Source: Streptomyces tauricus (GTDB lineage Bacteria; Actinomycetota; Actinomycetes; Streptomycetales; Streptomycetaceae). From it: a stretch of DNA of 64,000 nucleotides. The position numbers and the translations under genes are program-made. This document shows positions 1-8,976 of the stretch, in pieces. The stretch spans positions 62,001 to 126,000 of the forward strand of contig NZ_BMVY01000026.1 in NCBI RefSeq assembly GCF_014650955.1, written 5' to 3'. Numbering within the stretch: the stretch's first letter is position 1; the number at the start of each line of letters is the position of its first letter. The notes beneath the pieces were generated by a model, which saw only the letters and a list, made by a program, of their open reading frames with translations, was not told the origin of the DNA and ran no database searches.

Positions 1-1
1 G

Positions 2-2500
2 CGCAACGGGAGCATCAAGGTCGAGAAGTCCACGCTCACCAGCACCGACGAGCGGTGGCTGAGGCTGGGGAAGACCTCGCTGACCGACGCCCAGAAGGCC
101 AGGTTCCCGCACCTGAAGGAGTACAGCGCCTGGACCGTCGACCCGCGCGACCGCGACCGGGTGCGCGAAGCCCTGCGCGGCCAGCTGGTCGCCTCCCAGC
201 GGGCCGCCAACGGCGCGGTACTCGCGGCGACGGGCGTACAGATCGCGGGCGTGCTCGACGACGTGTACGGGACGGCCGCGACCGAGGCGGACCTCGGCCC
301 GACGTTCCGCGGCGGCCGGCCCACGCTGGCCGTCTGGGCGCCGACCGCCCAGGAGGTGGCGCTGGAGATCGGCGGCACCACCACCGCCATGAAGCGGGAC
401 CCCGCCTCCGGGGTCTGGTCCGTCACCGGTCCTGGGTCCTGGAAGAACAAGCCGTACCGGTACGTGGTGAAGGTGTGGGCGCCCAGCGTCCGCCAACTCG
501 TCACCAACAAGGTCACCGACCCCTACTCGGTCGCCCTCACCGCGGACTCCGAGCGCAGCCTCGTCGTCGACCTGGACGACAAGTCCCTGAAGCCGGGCGG
601 CTGGACGGGCCTGAAGAAGCCCGCGGCCGTGCCGCTGAAGGACGCGCAGATCCAGGAACTGCACATCCGTGACTTCTCCGTCGACGACAGATCCGTCCCG
701 GCGGAGGACAAGGGCACCTACCGCGCCTTCACCGACCAGGACAGCGCGGGCTCGAAACACCTCAGGAAGCTCGCCGAGGCCGGGACCTCGTACGTCCATC
801 TCCTGCCCGCCTTCGACATCGCCACGATTCCGGAGAAGAAGGCGGACCGGGCGACGCCCGACTGCGACCTCGCCTCCTACGCCGCCGACTCCGACAAGCA
901 GCAGGAGTGCGTGGCGAAGAGCGCCGCGAAGGACGCGTACAACTGGGGGTACGACCCGTACCACTACACGGTGCCGGAGGGCTCGTACGCCAGTGATCCC
1001 GACGGGACGCGCCGCTCGGTCGAGTTCCGGCAGATGGTGAAGTCGCTCAACGAGGACGGTCTGCGGGTCGTCATGGACGTGGTCTACAACCACACGCCCG
1101 CCAGCGGCCAGGCCGGCACGAGCGTCCTCGACAAGGTCGTCCCCGGTTACTACCAGCGGCTCCTCGCCGACGGCGGGGTCGCCACCTCCACCTGCTGCGC
1201 CAACACAGCGCCCGAGAACGCCATGATGGGCAAGCTGGTCGTCGACTCGATCGTCACCTGGGCCAGGGAGTACAAGGTCGACGGATTCCGCTTCGACCTG
1301 ATGGGCCACCACCCCAAGGCCAACATCCTCGCGGTCCGCACGGCCCTCGACGCGCTCACCCCCGCCAAGGACGGCGTCGACGGCAAGAAGATCGTCCTGT
1401 ACGGCGAGGGCTGGAACTTCGGCGAGGTCGCGGACGACGCGCGGTTCGTCCAGGCCACCCAGAAGAACATGGCCGGGACCGGCATCGCCACCTTCTCCGA
1501 CCGGGCCCGTGACGCCGTGCGCGGCGGCGGCCCCTTCGACGAGGACCCCGGCGTCCAGGGCTTCGCCTCCGGCCTCTACACCGACCCCAACAGCTCGACG
1601 GGCAACGGCACTCCGGCCGAGCAGAAGGCCCGCCTGCTGCACTACCAGGACCTGATCAAGGTCGGTCTGTCCGGCAACCTCGCCGACTACACCTTCACCG
1701 ACACCTCGGGCAAGCGGGTCAAGGGCTCCGAGGTCGACTACAACGGGGCGCCCGCCGGATACGCGGACGCGCCCGGCGACGCCCTCGCCTACGCGGACGC
1801 CCACGACAACGAGTCGCTGTTCGACGCGCTCGCCTTCAAACTGCCCAAGGGCACCTCGGCGGCCGAGCGCGCACGGATGCAGGTCCTCGCGATGGCCACG
1901 GCCACCCTCTCGCAGGGCCCCGCGCTCTCCCAGGCGGGCACCGACCTGCTGCGGTCCAAGTCCCTCGACCGCAACTCCTACGACAGCGGCGACTGGTTCA
2001 ACGCCATCCACTGGGACTGCCGCGACGGCAGTGGCAGCGGCAGTCCCAACGGGTTCGGGCGGGGGCTGCCGCCGGCCGCCGACAACGAGGCCAAGTGGTC
2101 CTACGCCAAGCCCCTGCTGACTTCCGTCGAGGTGGGCTGCCCGCAGATCGAGGGCGCGTCCGCCGCGTACCAGGATCTGCTGCGCATCCGTACGAGTGAA
2201 GCCGACTTCGGGCTCGGCACCGCCGGACAGGTGCAGTCGAAGCTGTCCTTCCCGCTGTCCGGCAAGGACGAGACACCCGGAGTGATCACGATGGAACTCG
2301 GCGACCTCGTCGTCGTCCTCAACGCGACCCCCGGGGCGCGGGAGCAGCAGGTGACGGATGTGAAGGACACCGGGTACGCGCTGCACCCCCTACAGGCAGC
2401 CGGCGGGGACACCGTCGTCAAGTCCGCTTCCTACGCGGCGGATACGGGCACGTTCACCGTTCCCGGACGGACCGTGGCGGTGTTCTCCCGCACCTCCTGA
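2..2500 (+). CDS. pulA: Pullulanase-type alpha-1,6-glucosidase, 5' end outside window
   Basis: Debranching enzyme of the GH13 alpha-amylase family, expected to hydrolyse alpha-1,6 branch points in pullulan, glycogen or limit dextrins. The frame is open from base 2, so the N-terminus lies upstream of the window. A CBM48-like beta-sandwich segment (around 280-560, with the motif VWAPTAQEVAL) precedes the catalytic barrel. The four GH13 regions are visible: DVVYNHT near 1075, GFRFD near 1280 (nucleophile Asp), GEGWNFGE near 1402 (acid/base Glu) and DAHDNE near 1797. The C-terminal all-beta domain ends at 2500. Actinomycete relatives of this type are secreted, but the signal peptide is not in view. 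A perfect hairpin follows the stop. Family assignment is firm; exact substrate preference is not. Confidence 0.93.
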   Translation, partial: RNGSIKVEKSTLTSTDERWLRLGKTSLTDAQKARFPHLKEYSAWTVDPRDRDRVREALRGQLVASQRAANGAVLAATGVQIAGVLDDVYGTAATEADLGPTFRGGRPTLAVWAPTAQEVALEIGGTTTAMKRDPASGVWSVTGPGSWKNKPYRYVVKVWAPSVRQLVTNKVTDPYSVALTADSERSLVVDLDDKSLKPGGWTGLKKPAAVPLKDAQIQELHIRDFSVDDRSVPAEDKGTYRAFTDQDSAGSKHLRKLAEAGTSYVHLLPAFDIATIPEKKADRATPDCDLASYAADSDKQQECVAKSAAKDAYNWGYDPYHYTVPEGSYASDPDGTRRSVEFRQMVKSLNEDGLRVVMDVVYNHTPASGQAGTSVLDKVVPGYYQRLLADGGVATSTCCANTAPENAMMGKLVVDSIVTWAREYKVDGFRFDLMGHHPKANILAVRTALDALTPAKDGVDGKKIVLYGEGWNFGEVADDARFVQATQKNMAGTGIATFSDRARDAVRGGGPFDEDPGVQGFASGLYTDPNSSTGNGTPAEQKARLLHYQDLIKVGLSGNLADYTFTDTSGKRVKGSEVDYNGAPAGYADAPGDALAYADAHDNESLFDALAFKLPKGTSAAERARMQVLAMATATLSQGPALSQAGTDLLRSKSLDRNSYDSGDWFNAIHWDCRDGSGSGSPNGFGRGLPPAADNEAKWSYAKPLLTSVEVGCPQIEGASAAYQDLLRIRTSEADFGLGTAGQVQSKLSFPLSGKDETPGVITMELGDLVVVLNATPGAREQQVTDVKDTGYALHPLQAAGGDTVVKSASYAADTGTFTVPGRTVAVFSRTS

Positions 2501-2514
2501 CAGGGCACTACATT

Positions 2515-2549
2515 GGTGGGGCGGCCCTGGGACTCCGGGCCGCCCCACC
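2515..2549 (+). terminator. Hairpin terminator after the pullulanase gene
   Basis: Perfect 13-bp inverted repeat, GGTGGGGCGGCCC (2515-2527) and its complement (2537-2549), with a 9-nt loop. It starts 15 bp after the pullulanase stop and ends 21 bp before the next ATG. There is no long T tract, as is usual in Streptomyces. Confidence 0.8.
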
Positions 2550-2570
2550 GGCGTGTTCTAGGGCTGGCAG

Positions 2571-4190
2571 ATGGACGTCCACGGCAGGCGAACAGACGCG
2601 ACCGTACTGCTCGTGGACGACACGGCGGCAGGCCGGTACGCCATGGGCGCCCTGCTGCGCCGGGCCGGTCACCAGGTCGTCCCGGCCGCCACCGGCAACG
2701 AGGCACTCGCCGAACTCGACTCACGGCTGCGCAGGGGAACCCTCCCCGACGTGGCCCTCGTCGACGTGGACCTCTCCGACATGAGCGGCTTCGAACTCTG
2801 CCGACGGATCAAGGGCCGCCCGCACATGGCAGGCCTGCCCGTCGTGCACTTCTCGGCCTCCGCCCTGGCCCCGGGCGACCGCTGCCAGGGGCTGGAGGCG
2901 GGCGGGGAGGCGTATCTGGCGGTGCCGGCCGAACCCGAGGAGATCGACGCGGTGGTCCGGGCCGCCGTGCGCTCCGCGCGGCTGCGCGCCGACGACCAGG
3001 CGCTGGCCCGGCGGCTGACGCTCCTGTCGGAGACGATCGTCACCATCCAGGCGGCCCGCAACCTCCACGAACTCGCCGACGCCGCCGCCAACGGCACCGC
3101 GCGGCTCACCGGCGGCCCCGCCGCCGTCTTCTTCCTCGGCCCGGACGACGAGCTGTACCGCGGCATCTCCCGGGACCGCACCTCGCTCGCCCTGCCCGAC
3201 GAGGGGGCCCACCGGGCCGTGGCCGGACTGCTCAGGCGCCTCACCCGCGGTCAGTCCGGGGTGCGGATCACCACCGTGCCCGCACCGCTGTGGCCCGCCG
3301 GTTTCTTTCGGCCAGGCATGCAGCACGACGCCCGGCTGGCGCTGATCCTCACCCAGGACGGCAAGGCCGCGGTGTGCCTGGCCACGCCCACCCGCGGGAT
3401 GCGCAGGCTGAACCCGGAGGAGGAGACCCTGGTGGCCCGGCTCGCCCAGGCCACGGCATACGCCGCCGAGCCGCTGCTCATGTACCAGGTCGAACGGCAT
3501 GTCGCCCTCACCCTCCAGCACAGCTTCCTGCCCCAGCCGCACCGGCTGCCCGAACTGCCGGGCATCGACGTCGCGGTCCGCTACGTGCCCGCCTCGCAGC
3601 AGACCGAGATCGGCGGTGACTTCTACGCGGCACTGCGCACCGACGACGGGGTGCTCGCCGCGGTGGGCGACGTCGTCGGACACTCGCTGGACGCGGCCAC
3701 CGTCATGGTCGAGATCCGGCACGCGCTGCGCGCCTACTGCGTCGACGAGAGCGACCCGGCCGTGCTGGCCGAGCGCCTCGACCGGATGCTGCGCCACTAC
3801 CACCCAGGCATCACCACCACGGTCTGCCTGGCCCTGATCGACCCCGCCACCGGACGCACCCGTATCGCGAACGCGGGCCACATCCCGCCGCTGATCATCC
3901 GGGACACCGGTACGGCCGACTACGCGAAGGCCGCCGGGCCGCTGCTCGGTGTGGGGCTGCCGCATCCGGCGCCGACCGAGCTGTACCTCGAAGCGGGCGA
4001 CCGGCTCCTGATGGTGACCGACGGGCTGATCGAGACCCGGGGTACGGATCTGGCGGCCTCCATGGAACACCTCCGCGCGGCCGCCGCCGGTGCGCTGCCC
4101 GGTCTGGACGCCCTGTGCGACACCCTCCTGGACTGCTTCGGCCATGACCGGGAGGACGACATCGCGCTGCTCGCCCTGAGGCTAGGGTGA
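2571..4190 (+). CDS. Receiver-GAF-PP2C (SpoIIE/RsbU-type) serine phosphatase
   Basis: A 539-residue signalling phosphatase of the RsbU/SpoIIE type, the class that dephosphorylates anti-sigma-factor antagonists. Order of parts: response-regulator receiver domain (about 10-125; paired Asp after LLV and phospho-acceptor Asp in LVDVDLSD), a GAF-like sensory segment (about 140-300), and a PP2C domain (about 310-538). The PP2C metal-binding motifs are intact: GGDFY near residue 347, GDVVGHS, TDGLIET and EDDIALL. The receiver lacks the usual conserved Lys before Pro in its fifth strand (it reads YLAVP), so phosphotransfer signalling may be altered. No partner kinase, STAS or anti-sigma gene is adjacent. 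The ATG start follows a weak ribosome site. The stop overlaps a GTG of the next frame, but that gene more likely starts at 4220. Confidence 0.9.
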   Translation: MDVHGRRTDATVLLVDDTAAGRYAMGALLRRAGHQVVPAATGNEALAELDSRLRRGTLPDVALVDVDLSDMSGFELCRRIKGRPHMAGLPVVHFSASALAPGDRCQGLEAGGEAYLAVPAEPEEIDAVVRAAVRSARLRADDQALARRLTLLSETIVTIQAARNLHELADAAANGTARLTGGPAAVFFLGPDDELYRGISRDRTSLALPDEGAHRAVAGLLRRLTRGQSGVRITTVPAPLWPAGFFRPGMQHDARLALILTQDGKAAVCLATPTRGMRRLNPEEETLVARLAQATAYAAEPLLMYQVERHVALTLQHSFLPQPHRLPELPGIDVAVRYVPASQQTEIGGDFYAALRTDDGVLAAVGDVVGHSLDAATVMVEIRHALRAYCVDESDPAVLAERLDRMLRHYHPGITTTVCLALIDPATGRTRIANAGHIPPLIIRDTGTADYAKAAGPLLGVGLPHPAPTELYLEAGDRLLMVTDGLIETRGTDLAASMEHLRAAAAGALPGLDALCDTLLDCFGHDREDDIALLALRLG

Positions 4191-4219
4191 GGGTTGTTTC
4201 CCCCCGAACAGGAGTGCCC

Positions 4220-4576
4220 ATGCCGCAGATCACCGTCGACTACTCCGCGTCGCTCGGCGACGCCTTCGACCGGCAGGGGTTCGCCGTCGCCCTGCACACC
4301 ATGGTGGTGGAGACGGCCGCCGCGAAGCCCGAGGCGTGCAAGTGCCGGTTCCGGGTCGTGCACGACATCGTCGTCGGGGCCGACACGGCGGGGCACGAGC
4401 TGGTGCATGTCACGCTGGCGCTGCTGCCGGGGCGCTCCGCCGAGGTGAAGACGGCGTTGACGTCACGGACGCTGGAACTCGTACGGGCCCATGTGAAGCC
4501 GATCGAGGGCGCCGCACTGCACGCCTCCGCGGAGGTCCGCGACCTGGAGCCGTCGTACGAGAAGTTCGTGGACTGA
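4220..4576 (+). CDS. 5-carboxymethyl-2-hydroxymuconate isomerase-like tautomerase
   Basis: A 118-residue member of the CHMI branch of the tautomerase superfamily. The mature protein would begin with the catalytic Pro (the sequence starts Met-Pro-Gln), as the family requires. CHMI converts 5-carboxymethyl-2-hydroxymuconate in the homoprotocatechuate pathway, but no other gene of that pathway is nearby, so the physiological substrate here is unknown. The ATG at 4220 is chosen over the upstream overlapping GTG at 4187 because AGGAG lies at 4210-4214 and because this start exposes Pro as residue 2. It follows the phosphatase gene by 29 bp and may be cotranscribed with it. Confidence 0.82.
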   Translation: MPQITVDYSASLGDAFDRQGFAVALHTMVVETAAAKPEACKCRFRVVHDIVVGADTAGHELVHVTLALLPGRSAEVKTALTSRTLELVRAHVKPIEGAALHASAEVRDLEPSYEKFVD

Positions 4577-4625
4577 GGTCCGGGTCCTGCGGGCCGACTT
4601 CACCGCGCGGCCCGGTGCGGGTCGG

Positions 4626-4793
4626 CCGCGCAGTTCCCCGCGCCCCTCAAAAGCGGGGCCGCGCCCCAGCTTTCGCCCCTCCAGGGGCGCGGGGAACGGC
4701 GCAGTCTTTTCGCTCTTGGGGGCGCGGGGAACGGCGCAGTCTCTTGGGGGCGCGGGGAACGGCGCAATCTTTTAGGGGCGCGGGGAACTGCGC
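4626..4793. repeat. Family A intergenic repeats, five copies
   Basis: Between the convergent tautomerase and TetR genes. One copy is in the reverse orientation (about 4626-4648). Four are in the forward orientation, at about 4683, 4719, 4746 and 4774, separated by short T-rich spacers. The opposed copies can pair into hairpins, so the block may end transcription from both sides. The core resembles GGGGCGCGGGGAACGGCGC. Confidence 0.85.
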
Positions 4794-4818
4794 GAACGGC
4801 CCCACCGGGCCGCAGGGG

Positions 4819-5508
4819 TCAGCCGGCCAGGGCCACCAGACGGCCGACCAGGTCCGCGAACGGACTCTCCGACGGCTCCTCGGACAACGCGCGCCGAAGG
4901 ATCGCCGCCATCTCCGCATCCGACGCCGCACTCACCGCCGCCAGCGCCGCGAAGTCGTGCACCAGCTGAACCTCCAGCTCCCCGCGCGGAATCCGGCGGC
5001 CGTCCAGCCAGATCAGCGCGGTCGCCTCCGCCAGCGAGATCCAGGAGCGGACGACGAGTTCGAGCCGCGCCGGCGGCCGGTCCACCCGCAGATGCGACAG
5101 GATCTGCAGATACGCCGCCTGCCGCACCCCGTCGACCAGGGCGTTCGTCGTGGTGGACCCGACCGAGGGACCACCCCGCATCAATGCCGAGAAACCGGGC
5201 CCGTGCTCGTCGACGAAGTCGAAGTACCGCCGCATCACACGCAGCAGCCGCGCCCCCAGCGGACCTTCCCGCGGCTCAATGAAACGTTCCGCCAGATCGT
5301 CCGAGGCCCGCTTCAACGCGGCCTCGTACAGGCTGAGTTTGCCCGGGAAGTAGTGGTAGACCAGCGGTCGTGAGATGCCCGCGGCGGCGGCTATCTCGTC
5401 GATGGACACGTCGTCCGGCGAGCGCCTGCTGAACAGGTCGAGAGCGACGCCGATCAACTGCCGCCGTCGCTCCTCGACGCCCATTCTGCGACGCACCCCG
5501 GTAGTCAT
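4819..5508 (-). CDS. TetR family transcriptional regulator
   Basis: A 229-residue one-component repressor. The N-terminal helix-turn-helix (about residues 12-58) has the classic pattern SIDEIAAAAGISRPLVYHYF followed by a Lys-rich turn. The rest is an all-helical ligand-binding domain with no recognisable ligand specificity. The ATG at 5508 has a purine-rich ribosome site (TAAGGTG) five bases upstream. It lies 64 bp downstream of the membrane protein gene on the same strand and may be in that transcript. The target genes are not evident. Confidence 0.93.
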   Translation of the reverse strand: MTTGVRRRMGVEERRRQLIGVALDLFSRRSPDDVSIDEIAAAAGISRPLVYHYFPGKLSLYEAALKRASDDLAERFIEPREGPLGARLLRVMRRYFDFVDEHGPGFSALMRGGPSVGSTTTNALVDGVRQAAYLQILSHLRVDRPPARLELVVRSWISLAEATALIWLDGRRIPRGELEVQLVHDFAALAAVSAASDAEMAAILRRALSEEPSESPFADLVGRLVALAG

Positions 5509-5572
5509 ATGAACACCTTACCGAGCGAACCGATCGGAACCGGCCTCGAACGGGCCGCCGCCCGGGGCCGGA

Positions 5573-7564
5573 TCAGCGCAGCCCGCTGATCTCCCTCCCG
5601 TTGCTCAGCGTGCCCTTCAGGACTGCCTGCGCGCCCTGTTCGGCCCGCACGGCGAGGAGATTGCTGCGTGCCGCCCCGCTGACGCCGCCCGTCGCACGGA
5701 TCGACGCCGTCTCCTTGCCGCCGGCGGCAAGGAGGTACCAGTCGCCCTCGACGGACTTCCACAGCACGCCCGCCAGGACATGAGGGTCCTTCGCGCCGCA
5801 CGCGGACGCGTTCTCCGCCTTCGCCGCGACCGCCCCGTACCGCTGCCCCGGCGCGTGGAACTGGGCGAGCACCCGCGGGCCCCCGCCGCGCCAGGTGTCC
5901 GCGCGGGTGCACAGCCACTCCGCGGTGCCGCTCCCGTCGGGGAGGGGCTGACGGGCGTAGCGCCAGGAGTTCACCGAGCGCACGCCCTGGCCGCGGGCGT
6001 CCGCGAGGGAGCAGGCCAGCGGGGACCAGTCCGCCGCGGAGGCGTCCCCGGTACGCCCGGGACGGCCCGAGGTGAGACGCGCGGGCGTCAGCTCCCCGAG
6101 GTCGGTCGTCAGCCGGGTGCCGCTCCGGTCCGTCAGCTCCAGGACGTTCCAGGAACGGCACTCACCGGTCTGCAGGGCCGGGCTCGCGAACGGCTCGGTC
6201 ACCCCGTCCGCCGAACGCGCCAACGCCGTCGCACCGGAAGTACCGGATGCCCCAGGCGTACCGGTCGCGCCGGGCGCTCCCGTGGCGGACTTCAACAGGT
6301 CGCGCACGGCGGCGGTACGCACCCAGGGGGCCGTCAGATAGCGGACGTTGCCGTCGGTGCGGCCCAGGACCACCGCGTCGGCGTCGGCCCCCGAGGCGCC
6401 GTCGACCCGGGCGAAGTCGAGGGCGGCGCCCCGGGTGCCGCCGTCCTTCGCCTCGGCGTACCGAGCGATCCGCAGTCCGTCGTACAGCAGCACCACCCGG
6501 CTCTGGTCGACCTCGCCCGCGTACAGCAGCTGCGGCGGTCCGGGCGGGGCGCCCGAGGGGGTGCCGGGGGTCGCCGAGACCTGGACGGACTCGCCGGGCC
6601 GCGCCCATACGGCGAGCGCGCGGCGCAGCAGGCCCCTGTCGCCGGTGAGCGCACCGCGCGCGGGCCACACGGAGAAGTCGGTGCGCGCGGACGACTCCCA
6701 CGCCCCCGCCGGGACCAGCGTGAGCTTCCCGGGGTCCAGGGCGGCCTGGGCCGCCGGGTTCCGCGCGTAGGGAGGCGCGGCGGCGCCGTCGGGGCCCCAG
6801 CCGTCCCCGGGCATGCCGAGGAGCGCCCCGCACACGGCCACCGCGGCCGCCGCGGCGATCGCCGCCTTGATGTGCTGGCGGCGGCGCATCAGATCGGTGG
6901 GCCGGGCCTGCAGCGAGCACGGGTCGAACTCGGCGGAGGTCAGCAGCGCGTCGGCGCCCTCGGCCGTGCCCACCGCGTCCGCCTCGGCGAGGGCGGCCGC
7001 CGGGTCCTCCTCGCCGGCCGCGGCCAGCACCCGGCGTACGTCCGCGTCGGCCATGCGTTCCAGGCCGCGCAGGACGAAGGCGGCGCGGGCCGGGGCGGAC
7101 AGGGCCGACAGCCGCTGGTCCAGGGCGAGTTCGTCGGCTCCGCCCGAGCGCGGGAAGAGCCGCAGGCCCCACACCTGCGGGAGCAGCGGCGGCAGTTGGG
7201 CGCGGGTGGGCCAGGCCCGGAAGGTCAGCGGCCGGCCCGCCTCCAGCGCCGTCCGCAGCACGCGCAGACGCACGTACGCGTACCCGGGGTCGCCGTCACG
7301 GCCCCCGGCGGCGGTCTTCTGGGCCGGGAGCACGGAGGTGTCGCCGGAGGCCCGGCCGCGCGGCAGGGTGCGCTGGGTGAGCGCGTGCGCGGTGAGCACC
7401 CGGCGGTTGCGGCCGAGGCTCGGCGGCAGCACCAGATAGGCGAGCCGGACGAGCCGCGGGTAGTGCTCGACGAGCGCGGCCTCGGCCTGCTCGATGTCGA
7501 CCACCGGCCCGGGGGCGGCGGCTGATGCGGGGCGGGGGCGCGGGGCGACATCCTGTGACTGCAC
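5573..7564 (-). CDS. Membrane protein with degenerate sigma-factor-like N-terminal half
   Basis: A 663-residue protein of unknown function. Residues about 26-70 (with EHYPRLVRLAYLVL) resemble region 2 of ECF sigma factors, and about 147-200 (LSALSAPARAAFVLRGLERM then an Asp-Ala-Asp-Val turn) resemble region 4, but both look degenerate. One hydrophobic helix at about 232-250 follows an Arg-rich stretch (MRRRQHIK), so the N-terminal half should be cytoplasmic and the 400-residue Ser/Thr/Gly/Ala-rich C-terminal half extracytoplasmic. That half has no domain I can name and few cysteines. The GTG start at 7564 has no clear ribosome site; a later GTG at residue 21 is possible. It follows the TPR gene by 74 bp on the same strand. 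The sigma resemblance is my reading, not a database hit. Confidence 0.75.
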   Translation of the reverse strand: MQSQDVAPRPRPASAAAPGPVVDIEQAEAALVEHYPRLVRLAYLVLPPSLGRNRRVLTAHALTQRTLPRGRASGDTSVLPAQKTAAGGRDGDPGYAYVRLRVLRTALEAGRPLTFRAWPTRAQLPPLLPQVWGLRLFPRSGGADELALDQRLSALSAPARAAFVLRGLERMADADVRRVLAAAGEEDPAAALAEADAVGTAEGADALLTSAEFDPCSLQARPTDLMRRRQHIKAAIAAAAAVAVCGALLGMPGDGWGPDGAAAPPYARNPAAQAALDPGKLTLVPAGAWESSARTDFSVWPARGALTGDRGLLRRALAVWARPGESVQVSATPGTPSGAPPGPPQLLYAGEVDQSRVVLLYDGLRIARYAEAKDGGTRGAALDFARVDGASGADADAVVLGRTDGNVRYLTAPWVRTAAVRDLLKSATGAPGATGTPGASGTSGATALARSADGVTEPFASPALQTGECRSWNVLELTDRSGTRLTTDLGELTPARLTSGRPGRTGDASAADWSPLACSLADARGQGVRSVNSWRYARQPLPDGSGTAEWLCTRADTWRGGGPRVLAQFHAPGQRYGAVAAKAENASACGAKDPHVLAGVLWKSVEGDWYLLAAGGKETASIRATGGVSGAARSNLLAVRAEQGAQAVLKGTLSNGREISGLR

Positions 7565-7638
7565 GTTCAGCAGAACGAGCGAATCGGTGGATGGTCACCT
7601 GGACTGCCCCGACACCACCGGGACTTGCGGGCCGAACC

Positions 7639-8190
7639 CTAGCCCTCCGGCTCCACGAGCAGACGCGCGTAGTTCGCCATGGACCGCTGGTAGCGCGGCA
7701 GATGGGGGGCGAGGGCGCCCAGGACGAGCGAGAGGCCTTCGCGCTCGCGGCCCAGGCTCGCCAGGCACAGGGCGAGGGTCGCGCGTACGGCGTCGTCCAA
7801 CTCGTCCGACACGCCCACGAGTTCGGGCGAGAGGAGCTTGACGCCCTCCTCCGGCTGACCGATGTTCCGCAGCGAGCTGGACAGCTGGATCTTCGCGCGC
7901 CGGCCCCGGTAGCCGTCCAGGCCCAGCGCCAGGGCCTCGCGGTACAGCGGGACGGCCCGGTCGGAGTGGCCCGTCGAGTCCCAGGCGCACGCCCGCTCGA
8001 AGGGGGCGGCCGGGCTGCCGGCGGGCAACTCGGCGGCGAGCGCGTCGATCAGCGCCCGGAACTCCGCCGCGTCCGTCTCCGGATCGGCCTCGAAGCCGGC
8101 CCAGGCGGCGGCCACGCGCGCGTCCCAGTCCACCGCACCGCCGGCCGTGCCGCCCGCTGCCCTGTCCGTCGCGCTGTCCTCTGTAGTCAC
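7639..8190 (-). CDS. Tetratricopeptide-repeat protein
   Basis: A 183-residue cytoplasmic helical protein. Residues about 60-175 form three TPR-like units, with motifs such as DRAVPLYREALALGL and a following helix ending SSSLRNIG. TPRs are protein-interaction scaffolds; no catalytic motif is present. The first 25 residues are low-complexity Ala/Gly/Asp. The start is GTG at 8190, with AAGGTGAG shortly upstream. It is the first gene of a probable transcript with the sigma-like membrane protein 74 bp downstream. It is divergent from the lipoprotein gene at 8426. Confidence 0.8.
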   Translation of the reverse strand: MTTEDSATDRAAGGTAGGAVDWDARVAAAWAGFEADPETDAAEFRALIDALAAELPAGSPAAPFERACAWDSTGHSDRAVPLYREALALGLDGYRGRRAKIQLSSSLRNIGQPEEGVKLLSPELVGVSDELDDAVRATLALCLASLGREREGLSLVLGALAPHLPRYQRSMANYARLLVEPEG

Positions 8191-8425
8191 AGGCTCACCT
8201 TCGCACAGGTGCGCCCATCAAAAGGAACAGTTCTGTGGCCCAGGTCACTGTGGGACATCCTGTGGTGCCTGTATGACGGAATCGGTCACTCGTGCCGTCG
8301 TCGGTTGAGCGCGGGGCGTGCGGGAGCCGTATCGAAGACCGGGGCCCCTGTGAGGGCTTTCGGAGGCGTGGGCGCACGGAGCCGGCGAGGCAGGTCGCCG
8401 GAATGGACCCGGAGGTACGAACGTA

Positions 8426-8881
8426 ATGAGTTTTACGGGCAAGAGGCTCGCGGTCGGCACGGCCGGGGCGGTCGTGGCACTCCTCGCGGTGACCGGCTGC
8501 GGCTCCGACGGCGGCGACGAGAAGAAGGTTCCCGAGACCGCGACCGGGAGCCTGGAGCACATCGCGAGCGAGGCGGGCTGCAAGCCGAACATGCAGACGG
8601 ACGCGGACACGATCCGGCAGGCCATCTGCAAGAAGTCCGGCGAGAAGTACGTCCTCGCGACCTTCGCCACCGACCGCGGTCAGGCCGAGTGGCTGACCGG
8701 GGCGAAGGACTACGGCGGCTACTACCTCGTGGGCCGCAAGTGGGTCGCCGTCGGGGAGAAGAAGACGGTCACGGCACTGCGCGGCCGGCTCGGCGGGACC
8801 ATGGAGGAAGGCTCCGAGCACATGAACCCGGGCGGCAGCCACAACAGCGGCACGCACAGCGGCGCCGGCCACGACGGCTGA
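8426..8881 (+). CDS. Small lipoprotein
   Basis: A 151-residue predicted lipoprotein. It has a basic N-terminus, a hydrophobic stretch and a lipobox (AVTGC) with the lipidated Cys at about residue 25. The mature part contains two further Cys (in GCKP and ICKK) that could form a disulfide, and it ends in a His/Gly/Ser-rich tail with several His residues. No function can be assigned. GGAGG at 8410-8414 supports the ATG. A strong symmetrical terminator follows, shared with the convergent DUF1996 gene. Confidence 0.85.
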   Translation: MSFTGKRLAVGTAGAVVALLAVTGCGSDGGDEKKVPETATGSLEHIASEAGCKPNMQTDADTIRQAICKKSGEKYVLATFATDRGQAEWLTGAKDYGGYYLVGRKWVAVGEKKTVTALRGRLGGTMEEGSEHMNPGGSHNSGTHSGAGHDG

Positions 8882-8919
8882 CGCCGGCCGCATCCCGCGG
8901 ATCGGGCCCAGGACAAGAA

Positions 8920-8953
8920 GAAGCCGGCGGTGGGAATTCCCACCGCCGGCTTC
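8920..8953. terminator. Bidirectional hairpin terminator
   Basis: Perfect 34-bp palindrome with 17-bp arms (GAAGCCGGCGGTGGGAA and complement) meeting at 8936/8937. It lies between the convergent lipoprotein and DUF1996 genes and can end transcription from both. Confidence 0.9.
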
Positions 8954-8976
8954 CTCGTGTGCTGAACGCCCAGGTA

